Shown: piece by piece, positions 45,630 to 59,100 of the stretch
Layout of the letters: every line of letters begins with the position of its first letter
Numbering within the stretch: the stretch's first letter is position 1
Origin: Valencia hispanica
Taxonomy: Eukaryota > Chordata > Actinopteri > Cyprinodontiformes > Valenciidae
Direction: 5' to 3'
DNA length: 64,000 bases
Assembly (NCBI GenBank): GCA_963556495.2
Contig: OY747705.1
Location: forward strand, 8,425,501 to 8,489,500
Position numbers and translations under genes: made by a program
Notes under the pieces: model-generated
Seen by the model: only the letters and a program-made list of their open reading frames with translations
What the model was told of the DNA's origin: nothing
Database searches by the model: none

Positions 45630-47133
45630 AATTTATACAAAAAGTTAGTTTGGATCAGTGATGGTTATAAAGTCTGCTGGGAAGGATCTGTGATGGTGCT
45701 TCTTTGTGCAACCAGGATGCAGTAGTCTGTCACTGACATTTAAGGTTTATTATTACTTTTCCATGACCCTGTGTCATGAGTGCATGAAACAGTTGGCTTG
45801 ATTGAAGTTCACTCTGACGTTTTTCTCTTTTTGTTTTTTCAACTTTTTTCTATAAAATCTGCTTCTCCCTCTAGCAAAGCACACTGCTGCTGCTGCTGCT
45901 TTTAGCTTGTTAAAAAACCCAGCTGCATTGCTTTTTTTTTTTGTTCAAAGTCCGACTCAATCAGAGGCAGTAGGTAAAGACAAATGTGGGAATGCATTTC
46001 AGTTATTTATCTGCTTTACTGTTGTGTACAGTGCATAACATGACGTCTCCGTCTTTCTACCACAGCTTATTCTTATCACACTGTTCACTATAAAACCTTT
46101 CCTGGTGCTTTACTACTTTTTTTCATTCTAGATTTGTTTCCTGTCTTATGACAGCCAGACAGTTTTTGTTTTGCTAAGTACAGCCATGCGCTTCCCAGTG
46201 AGGCCGCATTTGAACAAGGGACTCCAACGACTATCTTGACCATAGCACTTTGACCCTTTCTGCAAGTATGATCAGCATATGACTGCAAGGCTTTGTGTAA
46301 AGTCGGCCGAAGGCTTAGACGACTCTGAGAGTGAGGGTACAGTTTAATGGGCATTTAAAATCCTCCTGATAGATATGGATATCTAAAAAACTGTTCTGTC
46401 ATGGAAACCAGCTGAAAGAGTTGGGAGGGAAAAGCAGGTAGGAAACTCTTAATGTGTTTTTTTTAATGCTTTTTTATTACAGGGTTTGTTTGTTTTTTTA
46501 CTTTATTGGTAATTATGAAAATGAAACTCATTCAAACAGTTTCTTTTATTATTCCCTGGTATGATAGCGTGCATAGCGACCACAGGTCTGATTACGTGTC
46601 AGTCTTTGTGCCTTAGTCAACATTTTTTTCACGAGAGGGAATAATAATGTCAGTCATTGTTCTACTTCGGTAAAAGATTCTCTTTATCAATAACACGGCT
46701 CATTGTTGGTAATCTGTTGAAAAGGAAAACGGCTAACAATGTGTGAAAGCAACTTTGAAATGAAACCGACCCAACATCCATTCTTGGTGGTTACTATTCA
46801 GTTGTGACTCATCAAACATTTACTGCGATACAAGCAAGCAGTTTGAGATATTGATTAGGAAATCAGAGAGGGTCTGACTCATTTACTAAAGCAGCTAAGC
46901 AGCTGCATCGATCCCCTCTGACTGAACGCTGTCTGATTGTCGCGTGGAGGTGCTGGCATTAATGCATCATCTATCAGAATCTAAACGCTTGCTTGTCATA
47001 ATAAACATGAGAGAGTAAGGTTTGTCTGACTGAGACAAAATTGAAGTTCAGAGTGTGGCTGTGTGTTTGGAAGGGAACTTGTTTCTGTGTGCATACGGCT
47101 AAAAAGACCGACTTCTGTGATGTTTCTCTGCAG
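45630..47133. other. Upstream flank or intron of EVI5, repeat-poor
   Basis: No exon is recognised. The segment 46850-46980 carries TGACTCAT, CAGCTG, ATCGAT and TAATGCAT-like sites close together and no repeat, so it is a fair candidate for conserved non-coding DNA. Confidence 0.4.
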
Positions 47134-50100
47134 GTGGCGACAGACAAGGTTGCTGGAAAGCTGAGTTCTACTCTCTCATGGGTGAAGAACTCGGTCTCCC
47201 ACACCGTCAGTCAGATGGCTAGCCAGGTGGCCCCGCCCACATCTCTACAGACCCCTGTCCCTTCCTCCTCTCCATCTCTGTCCTCGCCTGCCCTCTCGCC
47301 GTCCTCCCCGGCGCAGCTTAGCCCCGACGATGTGGAACTGCTCGCCAAGCTCGAGGAGCAAAACCGGTCAGTGGTCTGGCTGCTGCAGCCTCTGCTGGGA
47401 TGTCGCTTTAGAAGCGCTTTAATGAAGGTTGCATGATGCAGCATGATGCAGCTTTTTGTCATAGCATGGCATTATATTGAGAATTTCTGTACTTTTTCTT
47501 TACAGGACTTGGTTTTTTTCCCTTTCTGTTGAGTATATGATTACTGTTTGGTTTGTTTAGCCAAGAAAGCCTCTCCTGTGTAAATGGTTCTTGTTAATGT
47601 TCATATTAAATTAGCCACAAATGGATCAGGAACAGAATTAACAAAGCAAGTGATATTTGGGTAACATAGCTGTGCTTTCCATAGTGAATTTCTGCCTTGT
47701 CACTAGAGAAAGAGATATGTGCAGTTTGAAAGTATGAAACACTCTCCACAAATGTTTTGAATCAAGCCAAGTTTTACCCCCCCACACACACACCTACACA
47801 CTTAGCACATTGATGTGCACATTACCGTACTGTTCATTCAGATGTTTTACTCTGTGTCCAAAACAAGTTACAGATATGATCTAGAATCTGTACTCTATAT
47901 CCAGCTAAGAAATCTGGATTTGTAGGAAAAATATCAGATCAAGTTGATAATGAAATGTGGAGGTAATCAGCTCTAAGGATACTTTAGGCATGTTTCCACT
48001 ACCTGACCTTCAGGGTAATTTTACTGGACTTTCACCTATCGGGGTGAATCTGTTGGCCCGCTCCTCTCTGCCATCATGTCTTCATACAAAATTGGCCCTT
48101 TTTAGGAATTTACTAAGACCGTCATATATCACAACCATTGCAGCACATGTAGCATCACTGATCAGCACCAAAAGGTGTCCACAGTAGCAGAGAATAACAA
48201 GAGATGGACATGGAAGAAGCAGGGATGGTTGCTGGGTTTCTGTTTGCTATGTTGTTATAACCTGCTTCACCAGTAGCTCCTCTTATTTCACAGGCGACGT
48301 CTTTATTGTTTATTGTTTGGCGACGTCTGCTCATTCCCCACCGAGTTACAACCAATCAGCATGACTTACCCACAGCTCCCGCCCAGCAACTCTACCGGCC
48401 CATTTTCAAGTACATACCCCAAGACTTGTACTCAGTTGGTTCTGAAATTGCCCCGAAAACGGCCCTGTGAAGTGGAGATGCTCTCGTACTGTGAAGGTCC
48501 GGTAGAATTACCCTGAAGTTCCGATAGTGGAAACGGGCTTCTTGCTGTGGGAGGATGCCAAGCATTTCTTACTGGTTGGATATTCCCAGCATTTTGTTTC
48601 ATTAAGCTTCCAATTTATTCTCCTCTGCAGTTTTCTGTTAACTTTACATTAAAATGAATTCTGCACTTGTGCTTGCAAACAGAACATTGAAACCTAGCCA
48701 CTCATGCTCAGTATCACAGTATCACATTAGTGTCTCATTACAGAGTAATGTTTGAATAATTTACAATTACAAATTCCCAGGATTATTGGAAGTTGAGATG
48801 TAGTACACATAAAGGCTGTTTCACACAGCAGGATTTTTAATAACAGTAATATACATTTTTATTTGAGGGCACCTTTCTAAAACCCAAGTAAGTTGATTTT
48901 GGGCCTGATTCTCCCCTTCTGACAATCGCAAGGACAGAGCAAGGTGTGTAAAGATGTTTCAGAGTGGGGGAAAAAACGATAACTGACCTCCACATCTTTG
49001 TGTAGCAAGCAGAGCCCCCCCGCTCCTGCTTGTCTCCACTCCCTTATCCAACACCTTCTCTTTTTATGTCGTTTTTTCCTCCATTAAAACTACTCCCCAA
49101 ACTATTGCCTATGCCTCCTCCTTGACCGCCATGTTTATTGACTCCAAAGTCACGAGGTTTTGTGAGATGTCCAGGCTGAGCTGGAAATGTGTGTGAGTAA
49201 AATCGGTTTGTGTGTGGTGTACCGCCATTGCCGTGCGGCTGCACAACTCGCACTGTAGGACCAAAACTGTAACATCCCCATTTTTTATTGTCACATCTGT
49301 GGTCTCTCAAGGTTTGGAAATTGTACGACCATTTTAAAATATTGCCGTGTGAACCAGCCTTAAACCGCCCCGGTATAGACCCCACAATGGAAATGCTCCC
49401 AAGAAACAGTCTGGGTAGACTAAAAGAATTCTGGGGAAAAACTTTTTGGAACCCATAGTTGAAATTAGGGGTGCACCGATCCAATATTAGGATCGGATAT
49501 CGGTCGCGATACTGACAAAATAGCTGCATCGGGGATCGGAAAAATGAACAGATCCACTGGCCAATCCAGGTTTTTTATTTTTTTATTTCATGCATCAGCT
49601 TCACGTGTGTCGCATGCTGGAAGCAACATGGAGCGAGCCAGAGGGTCAGCTGTGTGGAGATATTTCACGCTTGCCACTCCAACTAGTTCGTCGGTTGTTT
49701 GCAATGTCTGCAAATTAAATGTTTCGAGGTGAGGTGGTATTACTGTAAAGTACAACACTACCACTTTAATCAACCACATCCAGAAACACTATGCTAAGGA
49801 GCACGCTGAATTCCTGCACCTCAGCAAAACAAAAGGAGCGGGGTCAAAAAGGAAAAAAGAAGTCTTAGTTATGTTTAGTTAGTAAACTCTGCTACCTTTA
49901 GTCTCTTCAAGTAAGGTATAAGGTGGATGGTATACAGTTTATTATTAATTCAACAATAGTATCGGGTCGGTATCGGGTATCGACAGATACACAAAGCCCA
50001 GGCATCGGTATCAGTATCGGGACTGAAAAAGTGGGGTCGGTGCACCCCTAGTCGAAATGGGACTTATTATGGAATGGCTCTATAGTTTGTATTTCTAAAC

Positions 50101-53100
50101 CAATAACTTGAAAATGTACGGAAATAAAGTGCAGGGAAGAGTGTTTGCAGAACTTTCTGTGGCTCCTGGTTATTTCACTTCTTCACCAGTTCACCTTCCA
50201 TCTGGTACCAGCACACAAACCTATTCTTGCCTACCCACCATTGGGTGGTGTCACACCACCCAATGGTGGGTAGGCAAGATTGTGTGACCTAATGTGTGTG
50301 TTATTACTCAATAAAACAACTGAGTGACAATATCTAGGAGTTGCGACTCCATATTTTCCCAGGGACTGAATGCCACCAGGTGCTTATTGTGGATCTTTTC
50401 AGTACAAAGATGGCAATGCTCATAAATGTAGAAACAGGGCTGGTCGGCCTCCTCTCAGAATCTAGAAGTGTAGTTTCAGCTGACCTGTTTTAGCAATGTT
50501 AAAACATGTATAGCAACATGAAGATATTACAGCTTTTCTTGAAATGTTGAATTGTGTATGCAAACATCGGTCTAATTTCTTAAATATTGCTGTGTGGCTT
50601 TGGCTTTGTGCTCAGAACAACTACCGTCACTTTGGAAGTCCTTACCATCCCCCCTCTTATCTGCACACACACCTCAACGACATCTAGCAGGTTGGGACTT
50701 GCTAACGGGAGACTGATGGGGAAGTTTTACATGGCATTTTCTTTTTGAAGGATAGTATGTTAGTAGGGATGTAAGAACATATCGAAACTCCGATATATCA
50801 GGATGTTTTGTGTCACGATATGTATCAATATTCAAAAGCAATGTATTGATGTTTTTATTTTTATTTTTTATTTTTATTTGAATGGAACCATTAATTGTTT
50901 TTCAATAATTTTTGTAGTAAAATTAAAAGAATGACTGGTAGTTTGTGGCCTTTTTTCACCTTCTTCGTTCCAGTGGATCAAGTAGATCTAGTAATAAAAC
51001 TGAATGTGTTAAAGTATGAAACAGGTTGGAGTGTTTAGAATGCTGGGACAGTTTTTCTACAGTTAAATTAAGTTTTAAAAATCACAATATATAGTCTTAC
51101 TCATAGTATAGCAAAATATCACAATATATGGCCCCCCCTGTATTGTGATGCATATTGTATCGCCAGATTTTTAATAATACACATCCCTATATGTTAGCCT
51201 TGTATTTTCTGGTTTGTTGCATCACAATGCTTCCGATTTTTGATAGGAAAATGTTCAGAGCTCAGACTGAATAGTTCTCCTCAGTTTGTATGTCTCCTCT
51301 GACAACTGGTGTTAAACTAGCTTTACACTGAATACCACTCTGCAGTGAGAGATTGTGGATAAGATAAAAAGCAAATGTCAAAGCTGACTATGACTCCTGT
51401 TCGGTTCATTACATCAGATGCTTTTAGATCAGGGGTTTCTGCATGCTGAAAAAAGTCCCTTTTAAAGGGCCACATCCCAGCATGCCAAGTGGTAGATGCA
51501 TGGAATCACTGCGGGTGTGTTGTAAATTGAGAACATTGTTGTGCACTGTTGATTCGCTCATTGTTCACATTGAATTAATACCCTGTTGGAGGATGACGCA
51601 ATGGCCTTCTGTTGCCAGCTCTGGGAATTCTTCCTCCGTTGAGCCTTTCATCCATGGCTGAGTAATGTTTGTGGGAGTAGGGGCAGCTAATAGGGCACTG
51701 AGCAGTGTGTTACTTATGATGAGTTAGCTTTTTGGGATATGTTTACCATATATATTTCTTCTTTTGGGTGGACAGATTGCTTCCGGTTCTCTCAGTGTAG
51801 CGTCCCATCAGGTGAAAAATAGGCATTCTGGCCTGTTTTTGTTCATACATCCAGGCATCTGAGCTAAGCTGTAGCCTCATACTGACTGAGTAAAACAATG
51901 CCAATCATTTTGTGATCGAGGAACTTGCAGAGAAGCAGCAACAACTAGAGCGAGGACTTTGGTATTGTTGGTAAAATCAGAGATACTGTCGTCGCTTACC
52001 AAGGGTTTGTGTGTTTGGTGAGGCCTTTGGACCCTGCAGAGCAGATAAAGGGTATGAGCTTCGTCCTCTCCTGCCACTTGAACAACAAATCCTGCACTGA
52101 CTGCTGCTCTCTAAGTCAAGATGTGCCAGCTTTAAAGAAATCTAGAGCCATGTGAAGAAGATCATGAGTTTATCCTGGTAAGGTGGGCTTACTTCGTGTT
52201 GTAACTCTGGTAAAATGCAGGGGTCGGAAACTTGGATGTAAAAGTCTATTATGTGGGATATCCCATTTACCAGCGGGACAGAGGTTTAGTAGAAAGTAGG
52301 TGTTTACTGTGGAGATGTTACTCTTTTCGTATTTTGTGCTTACAAGTCTTCTGGTTGTTTGAGTTGTTGTGAATTAATAGCAGAGCTCACAGTATGTTCA
52401 GGTTCAAGTGTATGTTTGTATTAATCAAGCCCTTGGTCATTGTCTAGCTATGGTTACGGCTACTTGAAAAGATTACACACTGGATGGCTGTTGTATTATT
52501 CTCCACTGATTGTCCCATGTGTCGTTTGGGCATCTCTTGGAATACTTCACTTATCTGTAATTGGGTGATCCTTTTGCAGCTCATAGAACTTTGACGAAAT
52601 AAGTCATTTTAAACCTGCTAAACATAAACCGGCTTGTAAATAACTCCTTTCTTTCTCGGTACTGACCTAAAAATGTTTCCTTCGTTGATATAAACTCAAA
52701 ATCCAGTTTGTGTTGTCTTCCTTCCACTGTGCCAAGCTATCTGGGGCTAATTTTAGACGGGTCAGATCCATAGTTGCTTCCCTGCAGTGTCTGGTTTTAC
52801 TTGGTTGGGTGGAAAATTGCTTAAAGAATAGCTCATTACCTTTTCTTCATCACAAACCCCCTCTTACTCGACTAACTTTCAGTTCTGCAAGCGTGTACCA
52901 AATTATTTCCATTTGCCATGTTTGTACCTTCATTTTCAGGTTGCACATTAACGAGCAGCTTGATCCACTTATTGCTGCTGTGCCTTGAAGATATTTAACT
53001 AAACTAAATAATTAGCCTACGTGTTTAAAAGTATAAATGCTCACGTTCTGAACGTGTCCACGTTTTAGAGGACTTTTTGAATGATTAACATCATTCTCCT

Positions 53101-56100
53101 CCTACCTTTTAATCACAGGCTTCTGGAGACGGACAGCAAGTCTCTGCGCTCCATGAATGGCTCCCGGAGAAACAGCGGCTCCTCCCTGGTGTCCAGCTCC
53201 TCCGCCTCCTCCAACCTGTCCCACCTGGAGGAGGACACCTGGATTCTGTGGGGACGAATTGTCAATGAGTGGGAGGAGGTGCGCAAGAAGAAGGAGAAGC
53301 AGCTTAAGGTGAGGCTGGTGCCCGTGACGACCTCTGAGGTGACGGTGAGCTCTCGTGCAGTAGTGCTTAAGAGCTTACTGAGCGCCCACTGCGTTACAGG
53401 CTTACTGCCAAGGTGTTCATATCCCCTAAAGCCTGTTTTGCAAACATTTATTTGCAATTTAAAAGGGAATTAATGTTATACAACAGCACAAAGTATTGTA
53501 TAATCATAAAGTGTAAGAAAAATTATACATGTTTTTGATTTTTTTCTTCTCTTTTTCCCTTTTTTTTGGGATGAAAATCTGAAATGCGTGGCTTATATTT
53601 GTATTCAACCCCCTCTGAGTAAATGTTTCATAGAGCCACATTTTACTGCATATACAGCTGCAGGTCTTATGTTCAGTATCTCTACAAGCTTTGCACATCT
53701 GGAAGCTTTCATATCTGCTTTATGTTTTCTTTGCAAAATAAGTCAACCTCAATCCTCTTATATGGCGGTCACATCTGAACAGCAAGTTTCAAGCCTTGCC
53801 ACAGATTCCCATATCCGGCTATATGTTTAGGGTGGTTGTCCTGCTGGAAGGTGAGTTTCTACCAGAGCTCAACCCATACAAGGGAAGGCAAATTTGTTTG
53901 GCTAGCACACTGCCAGCAACAAGGTAGTTCAGTGTGCTTTTGGTGATTAGGGGATAAAATAAAAACAGAAAACACAACATCAGAGACACAAAGAACATTA
54001 ACATATATGACTCTTATTACATTCCAGCTATTATTAATCACTTAATCAAATGCAGCTCTAAACAGAAGGGTTTTTAGCCTTGATTTAAAGGACCTCCGTG
54101 TTTCAGCAGCTTTGCAGTGGTCAGGAAGGGGGGGGGGGGTATAGTAACAGTAGATCTTTAACATACTATTCAATGATTTTATAAACTAGTAGAAGTATTT
54201 TGAAGGCTATTCTCTGAGCCACAGGGGAAGGACTTTTGAACTGGGGTGATGAGCTCTACATCACCTTGTATTTTTCATTGATTCAGTTAATTCTAATGTA
54301 CTTCTTTTTTAGTCAAAAATATATTTACATATAGAGAAGATAACATTTCTTACTTAGCAGCAATTTCTTCCTGTCAAAACAAAGTTCTTAGACAGTTTTT
54401 AGTTCCTGTTTGCTCTACCCAAGTAAAAAAAGAGAACATCACACTGATTAAGACAAACAGATATTCTCCATTGTTAATAACAGTGAATCTGTTGACACGC
54501 TGCAGATGGACTGTGTGCAAACTGTCCGCACACAAGTGTGTGCCAGGTGGAACACACAGCTACTGTCGCGACACAGCCAATGTGTTCTGTGTGCGTCTAA
54601 TTTCTTTGTGTCAGTCGGCGAGTTTCCCCATCGCTCTACCAGTTGTGCTCTAACTAATAAACACACACACATAACGGCTCACATCAGTGTGTGTAAACAC
54701 AAAGCGCCCACTAAGCAGCTGCCGCTCTGTCGGGGACACACGCAAGAAGGAGAGATCCTGTTTGTTGTGTGCTCGATTCAACAAAGCTCATTTTAAATAT
54801 GACAACATTTTATCAGGTATAAAAACGCATTTATTAATGTGAAACTTTATAAACATGACGCTTTTTTTTTTTTTTACTAATTTAGCTCCAAGACTGTTCT
54901 GTGGCTAGCCAAGCTCCAACTAACTAAAAGCTTTGTTATGAAGCTGAAAGAGGGATCACTGTGTCAAGACAGAGGAGCTTCGTGATGCCCAAATATGCCT
55001 GTCTAAAGTACAGGCATAATGTTTTTCATGTTGCCCAAAACTATAAACAGAACTTCTGAGGGTTTTCCTTCTACAGTGGCTTTATTCCCCCTCACTCTTT
55101 TCTTAAGGGACCAACAGATAGTTGGTTTGTTGACAGATTCTCCTCCAGAGTAACACTGGGCCTATTAGCTTCTCTGTTGGGGTGTCTGAGTAATGGGGGA
55201 CTAAGATTGTGAAAATGTTATTTTCATTCTGCTATACAATTATGCACTTGTTTGTGTTAACGTGTCACATATATTCTAAATACACTGACAATGGTTAAAA
55301 ATGACTTCATGTAAATAAATAAAAAAAAAAAAATTTAACTTTGGGGAGTCTAAATACTTTTGCAAAGCACAGTTTTTGATCAAAACAAGCATACTATTCC
55401 TGATATGCTGCCAAAAAGGGAAAGGATCTCCTTATGGGTTTTTAATTTTTTTTAATCTAAACTCCTGAACTGAGTCCAGATCTAGGCTCTGTGCTCTCTC
55501 TTGTGATCCACATGCTTCTTCATTGACATTAACCTCACACCCTGTGCCCAACAGCACAAAAGCTCAAACTGTTACAGTGTGTACTCCAGTCAGAGATGAT
55601 TTGTCAGGCTATCTTTGTCCCTGGTGGCCCTGCAGTGTTGCCCCTGAACTTGTTTATTTCAGTTCTTGACATTTTGATGCTAATTTTAGCGTGGTTGTTT
55701 TTACAGTAACTCTCTGCAGCCCTGTGATAACCATGTTCCATGTGACCGTCAGTAGTGCTCTGATTTGAATCGCACGTTCTGAATTGTCTTCAGTAGAAAT
55801 GTGGACCAACATGATTTTTTTTAGAACAACTTATAGATTTGACACAGCAGGAGAGGCACTAAGGTCCTCTGTAAGCATAGATATTTCTTTTTGTCACTCT
55901 GTATGTGAATAGGGAAGTAACATGAAGGTCCTGTTTGCATGAATTGTGTTATTGTGCAATTCAGTAGATGTAACAGTCAACTAATTAAAAATGGCAGGGG
56001 TATTATTCAGACTTGCTGATTCCTCTACAGGACCACAGCTTTCTTTCCGTTGGCGAAGAATTCAGCAGTTGTTGTGTGAAGGAAGGAACTTTGGTTATTC

Positions 56101-59100
56101 TGTGCTTGTCAGCAAAATCCAAACTGTGTTATTGTTCTTAGTACGTTTTTTTTATATTGAACACGAAAGCTGCTTTTTATACAGAAGGCTGTTAAGAAGG
56201 CATGGTTAAAGGTGTGGAGGTACGGAAGGGTTTGGATCAGGTTTGGTTTCCAAACAGCCAAGAAAACAACCTTTCCTGCAGTTCAAAGTCCTTTTTAATG
56301 AGATTAGTTTCTTTCTGGTTTTATAGAGCATAGAATAACGCATTGCACACTGCCGATCAGCTGGCTTAAGGAACGCTAGAATTAGGCCTTTCATGATAAC
56401 ACATTTTGCTAGACGATAAATTGCCCTAGAAATTATTACAATAAACGATAATACTGTTGTTTTGAGACCATTCTGAACTAATGTAATAAGTAATGCATGT
56501 GCACCTTCTTAACAATCAATAAACTTTCATTTCTAAAGAACACTTCCCACTGCTGCTGGAAGACATTTTAGATATCCAATATAAATTAACAAAACAATAA
56601 GAAAAAATGTCTGAACTCTGTAAACAACATTGCCCTTCAATAAAATAATAATCACTTGGCTCAGTCAAGAAAAACAGGCAAAACTTCCAGTTAGGATTTT
56701 TGTAAACGTAGAGTGCCAAGTAACAACAAAAACTATTGTACCGTATCTGTACCACTACAGATATATGGACCATATATGCCTTTTTTCTTCCAGTCTCTTT
56801 GGGAGAAAGAGGGCGACATGCAAGGAAAATAAGCAACCATGCAAATGGAAATGATTGTGGCTGGGGAAAAGATCGAGCTCACTAGAATTTATTGGTGTAT
56901 TGTTTATTGTCAGGCCAAGCTACAATACTCTTACATGAAAGGCCGATTTGGAAATATGTCTGGTCTGGAAAAACAGGTGGTTTTCTGTAGGCTAACTACT
57001 CGGACAAATAACTAGAATAATTAACCAGCTAATATCAACTAGTTAGACTCTGTGTCACTTTTCAAAAAATGTAAAAGTTTTTATTCTATATTTTTGTGTA
57101 CAGTAAGTCTATGCTAGATATTAATAAACGCGTAATCACTTACACTATTTTAACGATTCATTGTTGCTTTTATGTTTTAAATAAAACAATTTTGTCATGT
57201 TATAGTTTTTTGTTGTGTCTTACTCTCATACCGGCCCTGTTTTCAAATACCGATTACCGTACATTATTCCATCACATAACAAAGCCCAGACTGTCTTCTC
57301 CAGCCTCCGCTGAGGGGAGAGGGATCCCCACTGCTGAAAGCCTGGGTGGGTGGATAGACCTCTGCTCCACATGCACCCTGGCCTCACCAGATGCATGCAG
57401 ACACACATACAGCCACACACACAGTTGACCATTATACGCTGTTGTCACAGCAGGAAAGAGCGGTGCTCCCTGTCAGCACAAGAAATTGCTTAATCAACTT
57501 GTATCAGCAGTAAAATATGGAAGCATATTAGTTCAGAGCGCTTCATTGAAAATATTGCGCTTAGCAGTGGACATTGTGTTACTATGAGATAGTATGAGCA
57601 AACTCTTGGCTTATCGCTGTTATTAGAAATGTCAGCGTTCTTTTCCCCACCTCCTCTCATCTGCATCCAGATGTAAAAGTACAGCTCCCGAAAGTGGATT
57701 TAATCGCCCTGGTAACGTATTTAAAAGGAAGCTAAACTAACAGCAGCGTTACATGAGTCATGGGTTTCCTGTAAACGATAAAAGAAAAAAAAGTGAATAC
57801 CTCAGCCAAATGGACTGAGTCCTCAGCGCTCTTTATTACAGTTGGAATAATAAGCAGTGCACAGGACCACACAACCTTTCTCAGTGCTCAAAGCGTCCAC
57901 TGCAGGTGTTGGGTCACATAGGTTCCTCTCAGGGGAGCAGTTTGTCGAGAGAAACGGATTCAGCTCTCTATGTTCAGAAGCATAAACCTGCGCAGATCAT
58001 TTATATCCGTGAAATGTTTTAAAGTCTTTCCACAAAATATTTGTGTTTTTATTAAAACAACCTTTCTGGGGAAAATCACAATAAAACCACTGTAACGATG
58101 CACATCTCAGAATTCAGTGGCCGATTTTTAGTCTCTGCTTTCTGCACAGCTTTGATCTGCCCATACCCATTGAGGCAGATTTTTATTTCTCAACCAATAT
58201 TGTAAGATGGGAACAGCATTCAGTCTTTTTTTATTTTTATTAGATTTGTTTTTTCTGGTTCTCCAGCCCGAGCAGAGAAATTGTTGCTGTATGTGTGACA
58301 GGGCGAGTTTTACTAATATTTAAGAAACAAAGGAACTGCAGGACTATCATTACTAAAACCACAGTTTCAGTGTATATTCGAGAGAATGTAGTTTCTTGCC
58401 CTATAGTCCTGATTTCCAGCAGCATTCCCTAAATCTAGCACGTTCCATGCTGAGCTTTAATGATCAAACTGGTAAGAGAAGCAACTGTGCTGAACTCCAT
58501 TCAGCCTTCCTGTTATCTGCTGGAGGTTTCACTCTCACAGCCTGAACGAAACCTTAGAAATGTCCTGACATGCAAATAATGGTTTTCTTTTACGTGTGCT
58601 ACCTCTAACTTTATTTTGAACAGACTCACTGATAATACAAATGGCTTGATGTCTTCTTTCTTCCCTAACGTCCACACTGATGAGTGTCAGGCAGCACATA
58701 TGATTAGTTTGTAGGATTTAATGACCCGATAGTCGCCGGTCTGGGTCATTACATTTTGATCACCAGCTGATGTCTTGGTGCACATCTGGATCAAAACAGA
58801 TACTTTATTGTCTAATAATCTTAACGTCACCCATGCAGGAACACCTATGAAATTCTGCAAAAACAACAAAAGTTGTTTGTTTTTTTTCTCCCTGCAGGAT
58901 CTGGTTAGAAAAGGGATTCCCCACCACTTTCGAGCAATCGTGTGGCAGCTGTTGTGTAATGCCCAGAATATGCCCATCAAAGACCAGTACTCAGAACTTC
59001 TTAAGATGACGTCGCCATGCGAGAAGCTCATACGCAGAGACATCGCTCGCACTTATCCTGAGCACGACTTCTTCAAGGAGAAGGACAGCCTGGGCCAGGA

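Noticed and set aside
46400..46438. Possible EVI5 exon before exon 47134, ending GGGAAAAGCAG|GTAGGA
   Set aside because: It looked like the GKQ|VATDK junction of human EVI5, but the in-phase frame reads VGREKQ with no start codon and no further likeness upstream, and the frame with ATG meets a stop after four codons.
49044..49529. 161-codon minus-strand open frame
   Set aside because: It runs across the end of a Harbinger-like miniature element and into the next hAT element; no domain, so it is a by-product of repeat sequence.
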